From: Branchiostoma floridae
Taxonomy: Eukaryota > Chordata > Leptocardii > Amphioxiformes > Branchiostomatidae
Reading direction: 5' to 3'
DNA length: 64,000 bases
NCBI RefSeq assembly: GCF_000003815.2
Contig: NC_049982.1
Coordinates: 26,437,272 to 26,501,271 of the forward strand
Shown one piece after another: positions 1 through 12,745 of the stretch. The notes under the pieces were generated by a model. The model ran no database searches. It saw only the letters and a program-made list of their open reading frames with translations, and was not told the origin of the DNA. The translations under genes were made by a program, and so were the position numbers. Each line of letters begins with the position of its first letter. Position 1 is the stretch's first letter.

Positions 1-501
1 ACTATGCGGATTGATGGTGCCATTCTATTGGGCGAAGCTTATCCTTGAGTAGTCATTATGAAATTTGCAAAGCGCTTTCAGTGAAACAGGTGGCTCAACA
101 ACGCCTCCTGGCGGCGGACGTTTCACCTCCATCCGCTGTTTGCGGCTATGTATGTGCCAAAAAGCTACTTACAGAATAAATGTAACGTTAGGCTAGCTGA
201 TGGAGTATTAGAAATAAACTCTTAAAAAGCAAGGGCTAAGCAATTTCTTGCGAAGAAGATGTATCCAAGTATTCAGGTGAAAATTAAAAAGTCGGACCTT
301 ACATCTGCTTGAAGATGATTCCGAACGACCAATCACATGCCACACGGTGGAGCGCACGCGCACAGCGTCACTTCCGGGTTAGGGGGAGGCGTGCCGGTAA
401 AATCTGAAACACAACAACAGAAGGAACACACCTGTATGTACTGTACTGTACTCACCTGAGCTTTCTTACATCTTCCACCGCTACACACCAGGGATCTCAG
501 T
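1..501 (+). promoter_or_regulatory. ERGIC1 5' flank, promoter and 5' UTR region
   Basis: No coding exon is visible here. The stretch lies directly upstream of the ERGIC1 start codon at 502 and must hold its core promoter and 5' UTR unless a further non-coding exon lies outside the window. I see no TATA box at a convincing place, and no repeat that I recognise. Confidence 0.35.
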
Positions 502-3500
502 ATGCCGTTCGACGTCAAAAGGTGAGAAACTTCATACTTCAATCGCCGTAAGGCGGTAACATGCGGTTATTTCACGTGTTAGCCGTATACCCGTAAGGGG
601 CATGCAACATGTTTGGTCCAGAACCAAGGAGGTCTCTGATGATTCGAATCCTTTCATGTCACCAATCTTGTGCCCTTGGAAAAGGCACTGAACACGACTT
701 TCCCCTCTTCACTCAGGTGAAAATTAGTACATGAACCTAGTAGCAAGGACACCCCGAGCACGTAAATTAACTAAAAAGAGCCCACCACACAAAAGAGTCC
801 TTCCCCTGTGTAAGTGGATCAAACATTACTGTCGGTAACGTTATTCAGGCTATAGAGTCTTTAGTAAGTTGAAGTTCGAGACCTCAAAAACAAAGAAGAA
901 GAAGTAAGCCATTAGTCAATTGAAAGTTTGTAAATTTGCACAACAATGGTACAATGTAAGACAAATTGCTATGTACATGTAACGTTATAAGACTACATGC
1001 TTGTTCCATTAAATCTAGAAAAGATACATATGTACAATATCAACTATGCAGCTACATATGTTACTTCTAAGTCGTTATTCTATGAGCTAACAAGGTTCTT
1101 TTCAAACTTTAACGATGGACAAAGTAACATGGCACAATCCAGGGTCTACGTCCTTGGTTGTATCAAGTTGCAGACCTAATCAATAGATTATGTTAATTGA
1201 ATTACCTAGCACAAAAGAGCACTGTATTCTGGTTCAAGAGATACTTGGAAAAGATAAATCAATAAGTGAAGGTAACGTCTAAAGTTAAAGTAACAGACAA
1301 TGTCAGTTGTTTTGTAATTAGTTTTCCCCAAGGGAGTTAAGCATTGTTTTTTGGTTTCTGTCACATTGTCTGTCAATTTGTCTGTTTGTGTGTCTGAAAG
1401 TAAAAGGGTGAAAAAAAGAGTATTTCTGATTGTCTTGCTTGCTCTGATCAATCAAACACAGATGCCAATATTTATGCTATTAATTCCTTCTGCGTTGCAT
1501 CATACCATTTCAGCCTCTTTTGATGAAAAGTTTTCAACATGCATTCTGTGTTTCATTTGTATATAAAAGACTTACAAATAATTGGAGGCATGTACATGTA
1601 CGCCCTTTTATGCAGAACCTAATCAGCTGTATCAATTTCATGTGATTCATAGCCTGGGCACTCAAGTAATCAGTGTATTCTACATAGAAAGTTAATTGGT
1701 ATCAGCCTTTAGAGCAAAGCAAAGCATCCTGTTCAGTTTAGCGTAATATATACCTTATTAGCCACTGCTTTTCTGAATCTAGGTCGAGCATTGACATAGT
1801 CCTACTAGTACATGACCTTCCAAATGTTTCAAAACGGTTTTAAGGTATTAAGGTTGTACAGAGAAGGAAGTCCTTAAATCTTATTTATCTGTGCAATAAC
1901 CTCAAATAAAACAGCTTTGGCAACAGCTTGCATCACCTTCTGAATTTTGACAAGTTTAAAAAGTGTGTGCATTATCCAAGAAAATATGGTACATGATGGT
2001 TTGATGCGTTTGACCTTTTACCAGTAATATTACTTGGAAAGTTGCTGAAATTTTCAGTTGTATGATACCTTAAAGGTCTTCTGATAATTCCTTAGGAAAA
2101 CATGTGGACGTACAATCATAATAACAGGATAACAGCTGATAACATTATTTTGCCTACAAATAAGCATCTTTAGCCTGAGGCTATAATGTATTACCTCAGA
2201 TTTGCCACGTTGTGCAGAGGTCTGCACACTCTATGGTCTACCACGTGCCACATCTGTCTCAAATTCCATGGAGCCAATAGCCCAAGTTCGAGCCTGGGTT
2301 TTGACTCGGCTGGAGACTTGCATACAGTAATACTTTTGAACTTCGAAGTGGGATGTAAATAAATCCATTTGTGAGGAAGCTTTAGGCATTAAAGAACGCA
2401 GTTGTTGTGAAGAGTATAGTATTGGGATGACCTGGCATGCTTGGCCAAAAATACATAGCAAAGACGCATTGTACTACCACTAGCAACTTGAAATTAAGAA
2501 TAACTTCTTGCCCATTTTTCACTTCCTGGAGTGTTTATGATACATTGTATTTGTCAATAATAAATGAGCATTGATCTATTGGATGCAATGCAAATTGACA
2601 ACTATTTTGTGCACCACAGGTTCGACATCTACAGGAAGATACCCAAAGACCTGACACAGCCGACCTTAACTGGAGCTTTAGGTTTGTGTGACATCATACT
2701 GGTAGATAGTGCCATGCTGATGTGTTCACTTCTTTAAAACAATAAATAACACTTGTGTACATATAACATGAATACAGTGTAGTCACCACTGACATGACAG
2801 ATGCCCAGTACAAAATGTATAGTACAGGAGCCAAGTCCTGAAAAAAACGATTTCGTTCAACCCATCTTACAGAAAAGGTTTGACCTGATATTTTGGTAGA
2901 GGGGGTCCATCTGCATCACACCTTATGATTTTTTTGGTCAAATTGTGGTATCACGCTCCTGCTAGCGCTAATTAAAGATAATTATTCATGGGCCACAGGT
3001 ATATTTTCCAGGGGGAGTGGCCAAAATCTAAACATCAATATTTTTTCTTGAAAATTGGTACACTGACACAACTTGACACGAGGATCACAAAAATGTATTG
3101 AACGAAAGATGTAAGATGGGTTGAACGAAATCACATTTCTAGGCCTCTTTTAGGAATTGGCTCCTGTACTAGTATTGCATACTAGATTCTCTGACTTGAT
3201 AAATTTCTATTGACAGTATGTTGAAAAGAAGAAAAAAAGTTTTCAATGTGGCTGCAGGGGGGATGGATATGGTGCGTTTGTTTTGGAGTGTAACGCTTAA
3301 GTTTACCTTTATCCGGGGTGACCTATATCCGTTGCTTTTGAAAATGGTATTTAAGGATTATCAAGTCGTTGGACGTTGGTTTCAAACTGCAATATTTTGC
3401 AAATTGCAATAGTTTGGAAACATTGCAATTTGACACCTCTTTCCGTCGGCTTGCCTAAATACCTTGTTTTAAAACAATGGATATGGGTTAATACCCCCGG

Positions 3501-6500
3501 ATTACGGTTAAAACTAGCATTACATCCTGTAGCTGTATACATACGGAAGGAAACATGAAACTGATTGACATGCCATGGTTTCCTCCTCCCAGTGTCGATC
3601 CTGAGCGGTATGTTCATCGTCTTCCTGCTGCTGTCTGAGTTCCATGCCTTCATCATGTCCGACATGTGAGTACTGCTGGGAAGGGGAGGAACTATAGCCT
3701 GATTAAATCTCGCTTATAGCAGCCCGCCCAACATCCGCTGGCCTCCGTGGGGAGGGGCAAGTTACAGTCCCGGACAGCAGAGTTTGTGTTACACAGACTA
3801 GAGGAACTAGAACTGTCAGAGTAGTCTTCTGTTGTTGGACAGAATGTTGTTGTATAAAACCAAGGACATCCTTGATAAAACCAAAGGATAACATTTAGCA
3901 ATAATATTCAACAACTGTGATAAGATTATTCAACTAACATACCATGTAAATCATTCTTCAGGCTCATAGTTTTTGTTACAAATTGCTGATACACTGTCCA
4001 TCGACATGATATCCCAGAATAAAAAAACTGCAGATATAGGAATAGTAGTACCCCACGAATAAAGGATGACTAGCGGGTTTTTTAATGATCCCTACTGTAT
4101 GTTGCAGTATGAGTGAGCTGTTTGTGGACAACTCTGGTGGTGGGGGAGGGCAGATCTCAGTCTTCCTCAACATATCACTGCCCAGGCTCAAGTGTGAAGG
4201 TAAGTACATGTGTACTAGTAAATAAGACAACCATTCATTCATGAGATCATTCAGGGAAACAATCGTATAGGAGAATACACCCCTTTCACACACCCCTATT
4301 ATCTCATACCTCTAATATATTCCCACTCTATGTTTCAACACCCCTGGAACTTGAGAGTATCAGACCCTTAGGAGCATAGAAATAAAGGAGCTTCAGAACT
4401 TATAAGGGTTTCTGAATATAAGGGGTGTGTTGGATTACGGTGTTGGAACATCAGGGTGTCAGAACATTGGGGCAATGGAATTTAGGGGCATCGGAACTTA
4501 GCGGCAACGAAACGTATCGGTGTTGGAACATAGGTGCAACAAAACATACTGGCGTCCCCTAAACAAATGCCTTTTGGAACATAGGTGTAAGAACAAATAG
4601 GGATATCAGGACATAGGGGTATAGGAATATGGTGTTGGAACATAGGAGTGTCAGAACATAGTGTCTGAGCATAGGGGGGTCAAAATTTGAGCGGCGTCAG
4701 AAGAGTGTGGGTCAGAACATGTAAATGACTTGTTGCAGTGGTCGGACTGGACATCCAGGACGAGATGGGCAGACACGAGGTCGGCTTTGTGGAGGACACA
4801 GAAAAAGTACCCGTGAACAACGGACTGGGCTGCAGGTTTGAGGGCAGGTTCTGGATCAATAAGGTAGGAAACACAGTAGATTCCTTGTAGTATCCTGATA
4901 TCTGCATGGTTCTACTGTCATTTGTTAGCTTTTTTGTAGCAAATTTCAAGTTTTAAATCTACTTTCCACTAGAGGCTGAGCAGCTAACGAAATGACTATA
5001 AATGGTTTGAAAAGTTCATTGATGAACACAATTTTTTATGTTTTGTGTTTTCGTTCTCTATTAAAATCTACTTTTACATCATGTGTCCTATTCCAATGAC
5101 AAAATCAAGAGTCACTCAAATCAAATTTTAACTGTTCAACTGTTACTCAGTAATCAACCTGGTGGAAAGGAGATCTTACAAACCAAAGACTTGATATTAA
5201 TTGAAGTTGATAGAGATTTCTTTTCCTCTAAGCAGAGAGAAGTGTCAATTTTATGCATTTTAAAGAAAGATTTTTTTTTAAATCCTGTGTGAGGATATGA
5301 TTCTGATTTCAATTCTAGATTTGCATTAAGTTGCCTGATGTTGTCACTGGGAAGATTCAGGAAGTACATTTCGTATAATGTCCCCCAAATGGCTTTTAGT
5401 TTCGATTACTTTTAGGAAGAGAAAAGACTTTGTATGCTTTTAAAGTGCATGGTTGAAACAAAGATAAAGCGATAAGAGGCCGCTGCGAAAATCACAAACA
5501 TAAAACCATTGCGAACATTTCACAATGCAACAGGTACCAGGGAACTTCCACATGTCCACTCACTCTGCTCACGTCCAGCCAGCCAGTCCAGACATGACAC
5601 ACGTCGTTCACGACCTCAGATTCGGAGAGGACCTAGCGGCTTTCTTACCAGTAAGTGTGAAAATAAGTGCTGACAGATCTAGAGGAGGTGTCAGTGAAAA
5701 TGAATGAGTGGGCACATGACAGCGAGTGTCAAATGGCGCGAGGCCAATCCAAGAAAGTATTCAATTTGGTGACTTGCTCCCAGAAGGCAAATACAAAAAT
5801 TACATAACTCTCTGGCCAACTACCTGGTCAAGAGCTATTTCTAACTTTTTCTAGATATTGCACATGATGATGATTGCATGTATTTGACAACATTTCTTGA
5901 TGTAATAACTTTAATTCTTCCACTTAAGTCAAGTGTGATGTTATTTCTTGGCATAAAAGTTCATTTGTGTAACCCGGTAAATTACATTTATTAATTCTCA
6001 AAGTGTTGGTCATGTAAAGTTTTTTTTCAGAATAGAAATTTACTTGTCAACATTGAATGTTATACTCATCATGTTCAATTTGAAAGAAAATGTTGAATGT
6101 GCTGTTTCTATTGTTGCTAATTCTGACAGAGTTCTCTAAATATTTACTATGTGTTTTCATTTTCAATGCAGGACCATATCAAAGGTAGCTTCAACCCACT
6201 GGATGAAGTGGAGAGGTTACATGCTAATGGTAAGTGGTCACTGTCGCTTAAAACAGGTCTTCATAATAATGCTGCCAGTGTTACACATTCAGCATCTTCT
6301 CAAGACTTTGCTCCCAACCATACCACTATCTGTTATATATTTCTCGTTAGTGTTTTAAATGTAGTATCTCTCCTTGGTGCTGAAATAGACATCATCTGTA
6401 TCTGTATCTATATAGCCGGTATAACCGCCCTTCGGAGTAACACACCAGCTAATAAGTCCATCATTTGTAGGACTAGCTGTTACATCGTTGCTGGGATGGG

Positions 6501-8900
6501 AGTAGCCTGAAATCTATCCTGTTCCAGCCCCAGTTTGCTACGCTTGCCGTATGAAATATGACTTTCCTGAAAAAATTCATACTTGGCTGGTGTGGACAAC
6601 CTAGAGTTACCAACCTAGGTTTGATGTATTAAAAAATGCGTACTTTACCAGAACTATCGTAGAGTGGAATTTGTTATCACCAAGTACAGTAGGGGCATCT
6701 TGTCTGGATAGTTTTAAAGAACGCTTGCAAATGGACGTGCAAAAGTTAGGTGTGACGGGTCGTTCGGTGTAATATAACCATCTGCTGCCACACCGCGTGC
6801 CTGTGTGTTACGCCGAACGGTGGTTATACCAGCTATATAGATACAGATACAGACAACTTTTAGATTAGACTAGTTTAATCTAAGCGGCCAACTCCCAAGC
6901 ATGTTCTGGAGAAGGTCGAGAGGTCATGGTTGGCCATGTGTGACCTGGCCTTAACATCCAATCATAGTTTGGAGAAGGTCAAGAGGCCAAGTTCGGTAAT
7001 GTGTGACAAGAGCTTAACTCCCAACCATGGTCTGGAGAAGGTCAGGACATTTGGATCCGGAAATGTGGGACAGGGGATTAAGCTATGTGCTGCAAGCAAA
7101 ACACAGATGAAAAACGCGTTCAAGTTTGCTTTGATTTAATTTCGCAGTAAGGAGGAAATAGAGTGTTTGCAGTGGTTTTGAGTTCAACTTTGTGAGAGCA
7201 CTCATTCAGTTAGTGAAGCAGTCACTGCGAAAACTGAGAACATAAAACTGCTGTAAAGATTTCTGCATTTACAGTATTCATCAACTTTGGGTCTGGATGG
7301 AATGGCTGTCCCAGAAAGCAAAATTCTGTCCTGGCACAAAGAGAAGGTTCCTGGAGCTAGCCTTGGTTTAAAACCTTGTCCAGAGAGAGCTTCGCAGCTG
7401 ACATGTTCTCTTGCAATTGCTCTTTGCAGCTCTGTCTTCGCATGACTATTTCTTGAAGATCGTGCCTACCATCTTCGAGAACAGAAGTGACAAGAAGTCC
7501 TTTGCCTTCCAGTACACCTATGCCTACAAGGTACTGTAAATTTGTTTATTTTCACTGGAACTTAATTTTGTGGTAGGAGGGAAAAAAGTTTTTGTGTCAT
7601 TTCAAATTTGCAGTTGATACAATTCTGTAGTGTAAGTGATTATAATTATTTTTGAAATGAATATTTGTAGAGTGGTGTATTCACAACCTCGAGTTTGAAT
7701 TGCATTTGCCCTGCTCACCTGACATTTATGGTTGCATTGTGACCCGAAATGGTTATAATCCACAGGATGGGATGTTAAGCCGTTTGCCCTCTGTAATATT
7801 TCTCAAAAAGCTAGTCTGTAGTGATTTCTCTGATACAATGAACCTGAAAATACTTCACATGGTGTCTGTATCTTCTGTCACGACCAGTGGAAGAGAAGCT
7901 CAACTGTACATTTGAGAAATCATTTGAGAAACTGGTTTGAGCTCATTTTCTTTCTTTCTTTTTTTTTCAATTATAGGACTACATCTCGTTTGGTCACGGC
8001 AATCGCGTGATGCCAGCCATCTGGTTCCGGTATGACCTGAGCCCCATCACTGTCAAGTACACGGACAAGAGGAAGCCATTCTACCACTTCATCACCACGG
8101 TAAGCAACTCAAGGTATACTTATTGGACTCTGTTCAGGCAAGAAGGTTCTATCAAGATGGAGAGAACCTTCTTGCAATTGGCTTAAGCAAAGGATTAGCC
8201 GAAAAGCAGTTAAGCAAGCACCTGGATTTGATTTTGGAAGAGTCTCAGATAGCATCCACTATCTTGGTTATTGTCACTCATGAAGATTGTCATTGTCACT
8301 TACGAATGTTATCTGAAACGTTCCAAAATTATATCCAGTTGCTTGAGTAACTGCATTTTGGCATACCCTTTTGCCTGGATATCTGACCTTCATTGACGAG
8401 GAAAGTAGTAGAAGCCAGTTAATTGCACAACAGATAATTGCAACCTTCTGTTAATTGCACAAAATCCCAAACTGGTGCGGTCCAGTTGGATAACTGGAAA
8501 AGAGGAAGCCATTCTACCACTTCTGTTAATTGCACAGCATCCCCAAATCGCAAACTGGTGCAGTTCAGCTTGATAACTTTGCATTGTTGCACCACCTGGA
8601 TAATTGCACGAAATACGCTAGCAATTGGGGTGTGCATTTAAGCAGCATCTATTGTACAAGTTACTGAATCCTGCAATCTTAACTCACTTTACTTCTTTGG
8701 TACAGAAATGTCCCTATGATGTATGAAGTATTGAAGGTATGACGATAACATAGAAATTTACCTGATTGTGTATCTCCTGTGTTCCCCTACAGATCTGTGC
8801 TGTGGTTGGCGGGACCTTCACAGTAGCAGGCATCATCGACTCAGTCATCTTCACAGCAGCGGAGGTCTTCAAAAAGGCAGAACTCGGCAAACTGTCTTGA
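502..8900 (+). CDS. ERGIC1: ERGIC1, ER-Golgi intermediate compartment protein 1 (ERGIC-32), 10 exons
   Basis: Coding exons: 502-521, 2620-2681, 3593-3665, 4108-4199, 4739-4863, 5534-5650, 6172-6229, 7430-7530, 7977-8099, 8793-8900. All introns are GT-AG and the phases join into 292 aa, close to the 290 aa I recall for human ERGIC1. The protein starts MPFDVKRFDIYRKIPKDLTQ, the typical N-terminal ERGIC motif. Membrane segments are seen at residues about 28-48 and 258-278, with a long luminal loop between them that carries NIS and NRS glycosylation sequons. Blocks GLDIQDEMGRHEVG, VPGNFHMSTHSA and PAIWFRYDLSPITVKYT are family hallmarks (Erv41/Erv46/ERGIC family). Known role: it cycles between ER and Golgi with ERGIC2/ERGIC3-type partners in early secretory transport. 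A run of five glycines at the start of the luminal part is unusual. The C-terminus is GKLS, not a KKXX signal. Start chosen because the first exon is only 20 nt and matches the family. Confidence 0.96.
610..905 (+). repeat. SINE copy, head-degraded
   Basis: The stretch contains CACCAATCTTGTGCCCTTGG followed by AAAGGCACTGAACACGACTT and ends in a TTGAAGTTCGAGACCTCAAA tail with an A-rich end. The same order of blocks occurs at 17209-17395 behind a clear tRNA-like head. Here the head keeps only a weak B-box (GATTCGAATCC). It lies in ERGIC1 intron 1. Confidence 0.6.
906..2619. other. ERGIC1 intron 1, remainder
   Basis: Large first intron between the 20-nt coding exon 1 and exon 2. Apart from the SINE at its left side I see no gene, RNA or clear repeat in it; the small open frames are AT-rich chance frames. 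Confidence 0.4.
2822..3169. mobile_element. MITE with TA target duplication (Tc1/mariner-like)
   Basis: Inverted ends GTACAGGAGCCAAGTCCT / AGGAATTGGCTCCTGTAC continue inward as matching blocks around GATTTCGTTCAACCCATCTT and its reverse complement. A TA lies on each side (2820-2821 and 3170-3171). Length 348 bp, no open frame. It lies in ERGIC1 intron 2. Confidence 0.75.
3698..3810. repeat. Dispersed repeat, two copies in window
   Basis: The block from GCCTGATTAAATCTCGCTTA to TACACAGACTAG is repeated at 24720-24812, where it sits inside a hAT-like element. ERGIC1 intron 3. No coding capacity. Confidence 0.55.
4330..4700 (+). repeat. Degenerate minisatellite in ERGIC1 intron 4
   Basis: Many imperfect repeats of a unit like GGAACATAGGGGTGTCAGAA (about 15-20 bp) fill the intron just before exon 5. 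Units vary in length and have drifted, so this is an old array. Confidence 0.65.
6395..6854. mobile_element. Inverted-repeat element enclosing a LINE 3' end
   Basis: The left block (CTGTATCTGTATCTATATAG, then GGTATAACC...CGGAGTAACACAC) is repeated in inverse at 6801-6854. The right copy ends in the short tandem TAGATACAGATACAGA, typical of CR1/L2 LINE tails. The likely history is two LINE 3' ends in opposite orientation. ERGIC1 intron 7. Confidence 0.6.
6641..6772 (+). pseudogene. Non-LTR retrotransposon, last codons of reverse transcriptase ORF
   Basis: An open frame ending at a TAA reads YFTRTIVEWNLLSPSTVGAS followed by CLDSFKERLQ. The pattern 'hydrophobic-R-T-V-x-x-W-N-x-L-P-x-x-V-V-x-A-x-S-x-x-x-F-K-x-x-L' closes the polyprotein of many CR1/L2-type LINEs. 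Only this terminal part is present, as expected for 5'-truncated insertions. Confidence 0.6.
6889..7080 (+). repeat. Three tandem copies of a ~64-bp unit
   Basis: Units around TCTGGAGAAGGTCGAGAGG, TTTGGAGAAGGTCAAGAGG and TCTGGAGAAGGTCAGGACA are each followed by a (T/A)GTG(T/G)GAC block and then CTTAACtCCCAA-like spacers. Lies in ERGIC1 intron 7. Non-coding. Confidence 0.65.
8400..8645. repeat. GTTAATTGCAC repeat cluster in ERGIC1 intron 9
   Basis: The words TTAATTGCAC and AACTGGTGC(A/G)GT recur several times in direct order. Positions 8500-8523 are identical to 24 nt of exon 9 (8067-8090), a short piece of coding sequence copied into the following intron. Confidence 0.6.
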
Positions 8901-9733
8901 TGAATCCTCGGCGACTAATTTTTTTCTCTGCTATGTGATGTACATTTTCTTCTGGTTTCAACACTTAAGATTCTAACATCTCAAGACACACCATTAAATT
9001 TTACATCCCATTCTGGACAAGATTCGCGAATTGAGATTTAAGGAGGCATGGGATTTATCCCGATACACGAATCCAGGTATGAGAGGCTCAAATCTGGCTA
9101 CAAGGGGGGTGATTTCAATGGATTGAATCACGACCTATCCTGTGCCTGCATGAATCCTGATTTTCAAATCCTGGTATAAACACCGTCCTACAATTTGGTA
9201 AACCGAGACGTATATGTAACGTCTTTTAACTTCTGACATGTAACAAGGAGAGTACCTCTATTCTTCATTCCTATTTCTGACATTCCAACTTCTTTAGCTA
9301 TCCATGTTGACATCAGTTTACAAAACATGTAATTCAGTCTCAGCATTGCTTTAGAAAATTTTCATGCAGGAGGTTGGGGGAGGGGTTGTGATTAGACAAG
9401 TGATGATCTAAATTGTCTGTACTGGAAATATAAGCAATACAGGGTTGTACATAAATACCCTATTGGGTTGCCGGAAAGAGCGGTCCAGAGGTCTAGTCTT
9501 CCAACTGCATCTTTCAGTCATACACTGTAGATTTCAAGTTTCAAACACAATTTTGACAGCTTTTTGAGCCTTGTTTGCATGTTTCAGCTACTTTGATTTT
9601 GGAGTGCATTGAGATTTAAGTCAACTTTCAAGCCATAAAATGCAAAGCAAATTGTTGTAGGTCTTTACTTGCCATGTGGCAACCTTTAGTTTTACTTATG
9701 TGTCTCTAATGTCTATACCGGTAGTAATTAGTG
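8901..9733 (+). other. ERGIC1 3' UTR side
   Basis: Non-coding sequence after the ERGIC1 stop. I do not find a clear AATAAA near the stop; ATTAAA occurs near 8992 and again near 11388, either of which could end the transcript. Confidence 0.35.
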
Positions 9734-10086
9734 CAGGGCTCTAGCCAGCTCGAAATTTTTTTCTGTCAACCAATTCCCATTGTCACGAAAACACTATTCC
9801 AGGAGTTAGAGAGACTGAACTGAGACCTTGAAAAACGGGTTTTAATGAGATTATCGTATGCTAAAGGGCACCGACACACATTGTTAACAATCATAACAAT
9901 AGCAAAACAAACAGTGTGTGGCTTTTACGGCCGTGGACAGCGTCCCCAAGCCGCCTGTAGCTTCCACCAAGGAGCTTTTATCAGATTTTTGTCCGTCAAG
10001 GTTGACGGATTGGTTTTAAAATTTTTCCGTCACAAGCAGCTAATTTCCTTCAATTGACGGAAAAACGGACGCTGGCTAGAGCCCTG
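9734..10086. mobile_element. hAT-type MITE with near-perfect 8-bp target duplication
   Basis: Ends CAGGGCTCTAGCCAGC / GCTGGCTAGAGCCCTG are perfect inverted repeats and begin with the CAGGG typical of hAT elements. They are flanked by AATTAGTG (9726-9733) and GATTAGTG (10087-10094), 7 of 8 matching. No transposase. Its inner block from GAGACCTTGAAAAACGGGTT is shared with 22500-22620 inside the larger hAT-like element of HASPIN intron 4. Confidence 0.8.
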
Positions 10087-10432
10087 GATTAGTGCCTGTA
10101 TGTGTTCCATGTTTGTGTTGTGGGCAGATACTGCTACTACAGAAAGATGGACAGGTCATCAAGTTATTTAGATTAGCAGAACTTGAAGAAAGCAGGACTT
10201 TTATTATTCAATCGGTGCAATGGTGTAGGTGTCTTGGTGAATTTTTTGCAGTAATTTTTTTCTATGTAATAAGAATGCAGTTATGATAGAAACCTTGACT
10301 TTGCCTTTGAAAGATATATTGTCAAATTTAATTGCATAAAGAGATTTTGCACATTCAAGTTTTGCAGCAGCAGATGATAATTTTGCAAAAAGAAATTTTG
10401 CATAACGAAAGGGGATCACTCGCTATCCACTG

Positions 10433-10526
10433 TTAGCCTGGTATCCGGCCGTAATATAGCTCCCGAGTCTCTTCTCTCCTCTTTGCAATGACTCGGGAGC
10501 TATATTACGGCTGGATACCAGCCTAA
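10433..10526. mobile_element. 94-bp foldback MITE with 7-bp target duplication
   Basis: Two 37-bp arms (10433-10469 and 10490-10526) match at 35 of 37 positions around a 20-bp loop. Flanks are TCCACTG on both sides (10426-10432, 10527-10533). An arm of the same family remains at 18268-18305. Confidence 0.85.
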
Positions 10527-10614
10527 TCCACTGTCACATATTATTTTTTTTAGGTGGTAGATATGAGAAATGCTACATGTAGCCATTGTTAACGTGAGCT
10601 ATGGAATTATAAGC

Positions 10615-10790
10615 CATTTCACAGTTTAAACTGCACATGCACAAGGTCCAAGGCCACTAACTTGTCTACAGTCTAGACCATGTCTAGACATGTTTTCTTT
10701 CTGTCTCATCAGGAACATTCAACTTTGACATATTATTCACATCACACTCTGCATGTGCAATTTAAACCATGAACCAGCTTATAGCCTGGG
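10615..10790. repeat. Imperfect inverted repeat
   Basis: CACAGTTTAAACTGCACATG and the later TGCATGTGCAATTTAAACC are inverse copies about 130 bp apart. A related half lies at 19886-19935. Probably an old MITE; intergenic between ERGIC1 and the dehydrogenase. Confidence 0.4.
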
Positions 10791-10899
10791 CATCATTCCA
10801 GTTGTTAGTGAGTGAGTGTGGAAGTGATAGTCAACTCACCAGGCTAGGTGTGCGAAGCACCATATTACAATTTTATCAACCTGCTATAATTTCCAAGCA

Positions 10900-12745
10900 G
10901 CTTTTTTAGCAAAGACACCCTGAGAGGGTAACAATATTCAATTGGCCCCCCGAGATCTACTGCAGTTGAGAACAGGAATGGCTATTAGAATTTTGTTACC
11001 TTACATTTTGTTTCCTTAGTTGTCCTGTTTGGTGTTAAATTCCCATTGAGACGTGCACAGTTCTCCAAATTTTTACCAGACATAAAAGTTATAGGTTTCT
11101 CGTAAAAAAAAAAGGGAATATTCGTATTGCTGTTGATATTACCACGAGGAGGGGTAACAACACCATTGTTGAAAAGAAATGCGGCTGTGACCTCCCTGTT
11201 TGAGTGCATGTAGATCTTGGGGCACATATGGATACTGTTTGGACACCATAACTGTTACAGTCTTTGCCCCAATAGATCTGCTTGGAGATTATCTGCTTTA
11301 TTGTTGCCATAGACTAGCCACAGACCTGCCAGAGAAGATTTCAGTTGCACATTTTATTGTTCAGTAGTTTGTTGTGTTGTATATATTAAATGGTTGAATG
11401 TAATATATTGTTAGGGGATATTCCAGTTTAGACAGGTTGAATTTTTCTTTAGTGCTGTAAAAATTTTGTCGGTGGATGTAAATTTAAAGATATAGAGTTG
11501 AACTGGATAAACTATTTTTTCATGTTCATCATGGAATGTTTCATCTACTTCCTTATAGTACAATAGATGTTTTCTTTCATTGGGATGTTGATTTACACTT
11601 GTACATGTACTTATATTGAAATCCATCTGAGTTGCATATTGATTTTCTTGGCTCAGGTAAAGTTTGTGTCTAGAGCAGTCTTTCTTTTTGTCCAATAGCT
11701 AGGCCACACTATCGAGGGTCAAAGTAAAACCTTTTTCCCAGCAAACTTTTAACTACCTAAACCAAAAATGTCAATACGTAACTCGTGGGGACTTCAGTAT
11801 ATGCACAAGTGTGAATGGGCCCTTAAGATAGTCTATTCTGGTGTGCATAAGAATTTAAGGACAGAAAAGAAAGGAAAAATCAAAAACAGATTTATTTAGA
11901 TTTTGTCTTATTGTTATCCAAGATGCCATATGCCCTAAATAGTCATGTGTTGACAAGTTGCTATGTTGAATATCAATTTGAAAGCTATTCATTTTAATAC
12001 AACCAAGAACAATCTCTGTTATGAAAAATGATATGTTAATCCTTGGTTGTGAATAGAGAACTAAGTCATTCACCAACCTAAACAGATGAAACTATTCACA
12101 CTAGTGCTGGCTATGTTGTTGTCATTTACTAGGGATAGACTTGTATGCAGGATAAATACTGTATGTCTACTGTGGAACAAACAAAACATCTGATCATGTA
12201 GTTCTATACAGCAAATACAAAATCCTTTTCAAAGTCTGTGTTTGGTTGTTATTCTATATGCTATGGTCACATTTGGAAAAGGGGGTCCCTTGGGTAGTTT
12301 ATGAGCCTTTTTTTTACACCCAATGTGGCCCCGTAGGACACCTGAAGACACCTGGCTAATGGTCAAGTCACAGATTTGTTTTAAAACCTCAAAATAGCAA
12401 ATGGATGCCATGATCTAACTGTGGAATCACCAAGCAGTACCCCCATGGTACCCGGCAGACCACTGGGACAAAGTTGTGGCTTCAGGGCCAGACCAGGGCT
12501 TCATCCCTTAAGATGTATGTAAATGTCACTGGTATGTCTTGTTGTAAGACTGTGTCACAGTTACTGTCTCTTATATGATGGCAAGCTAAAGTCGGGTCCC
12601 ACAAACTGGAGAGTTCTACGCGAAATCCTCCCTTCTGGTTCAAGGTGGGGCTGTAGCAGGTCCATTTGTAGACAGCCTTCCTAACTCCATTATCATACCT
12701 GAGAGTTTGTCAAGTTCATGTCCAGCCAATTGCAGTGATGGACCA
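10900..12745. other. Intergenic region between convergent genes
   Basis: I see no coding exon here. The segments around 10910-10970 and 11265-11300 (CTTTGCCCCAATAGATCTGC, TTGGAGATTATCTGC) recur at 30695-30830 in HASPIN intron 13, so part of it is a dispersed repeat. The end holds the 3' UTR of the minus-strand dehydrogenase. Confidence 0.4.
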
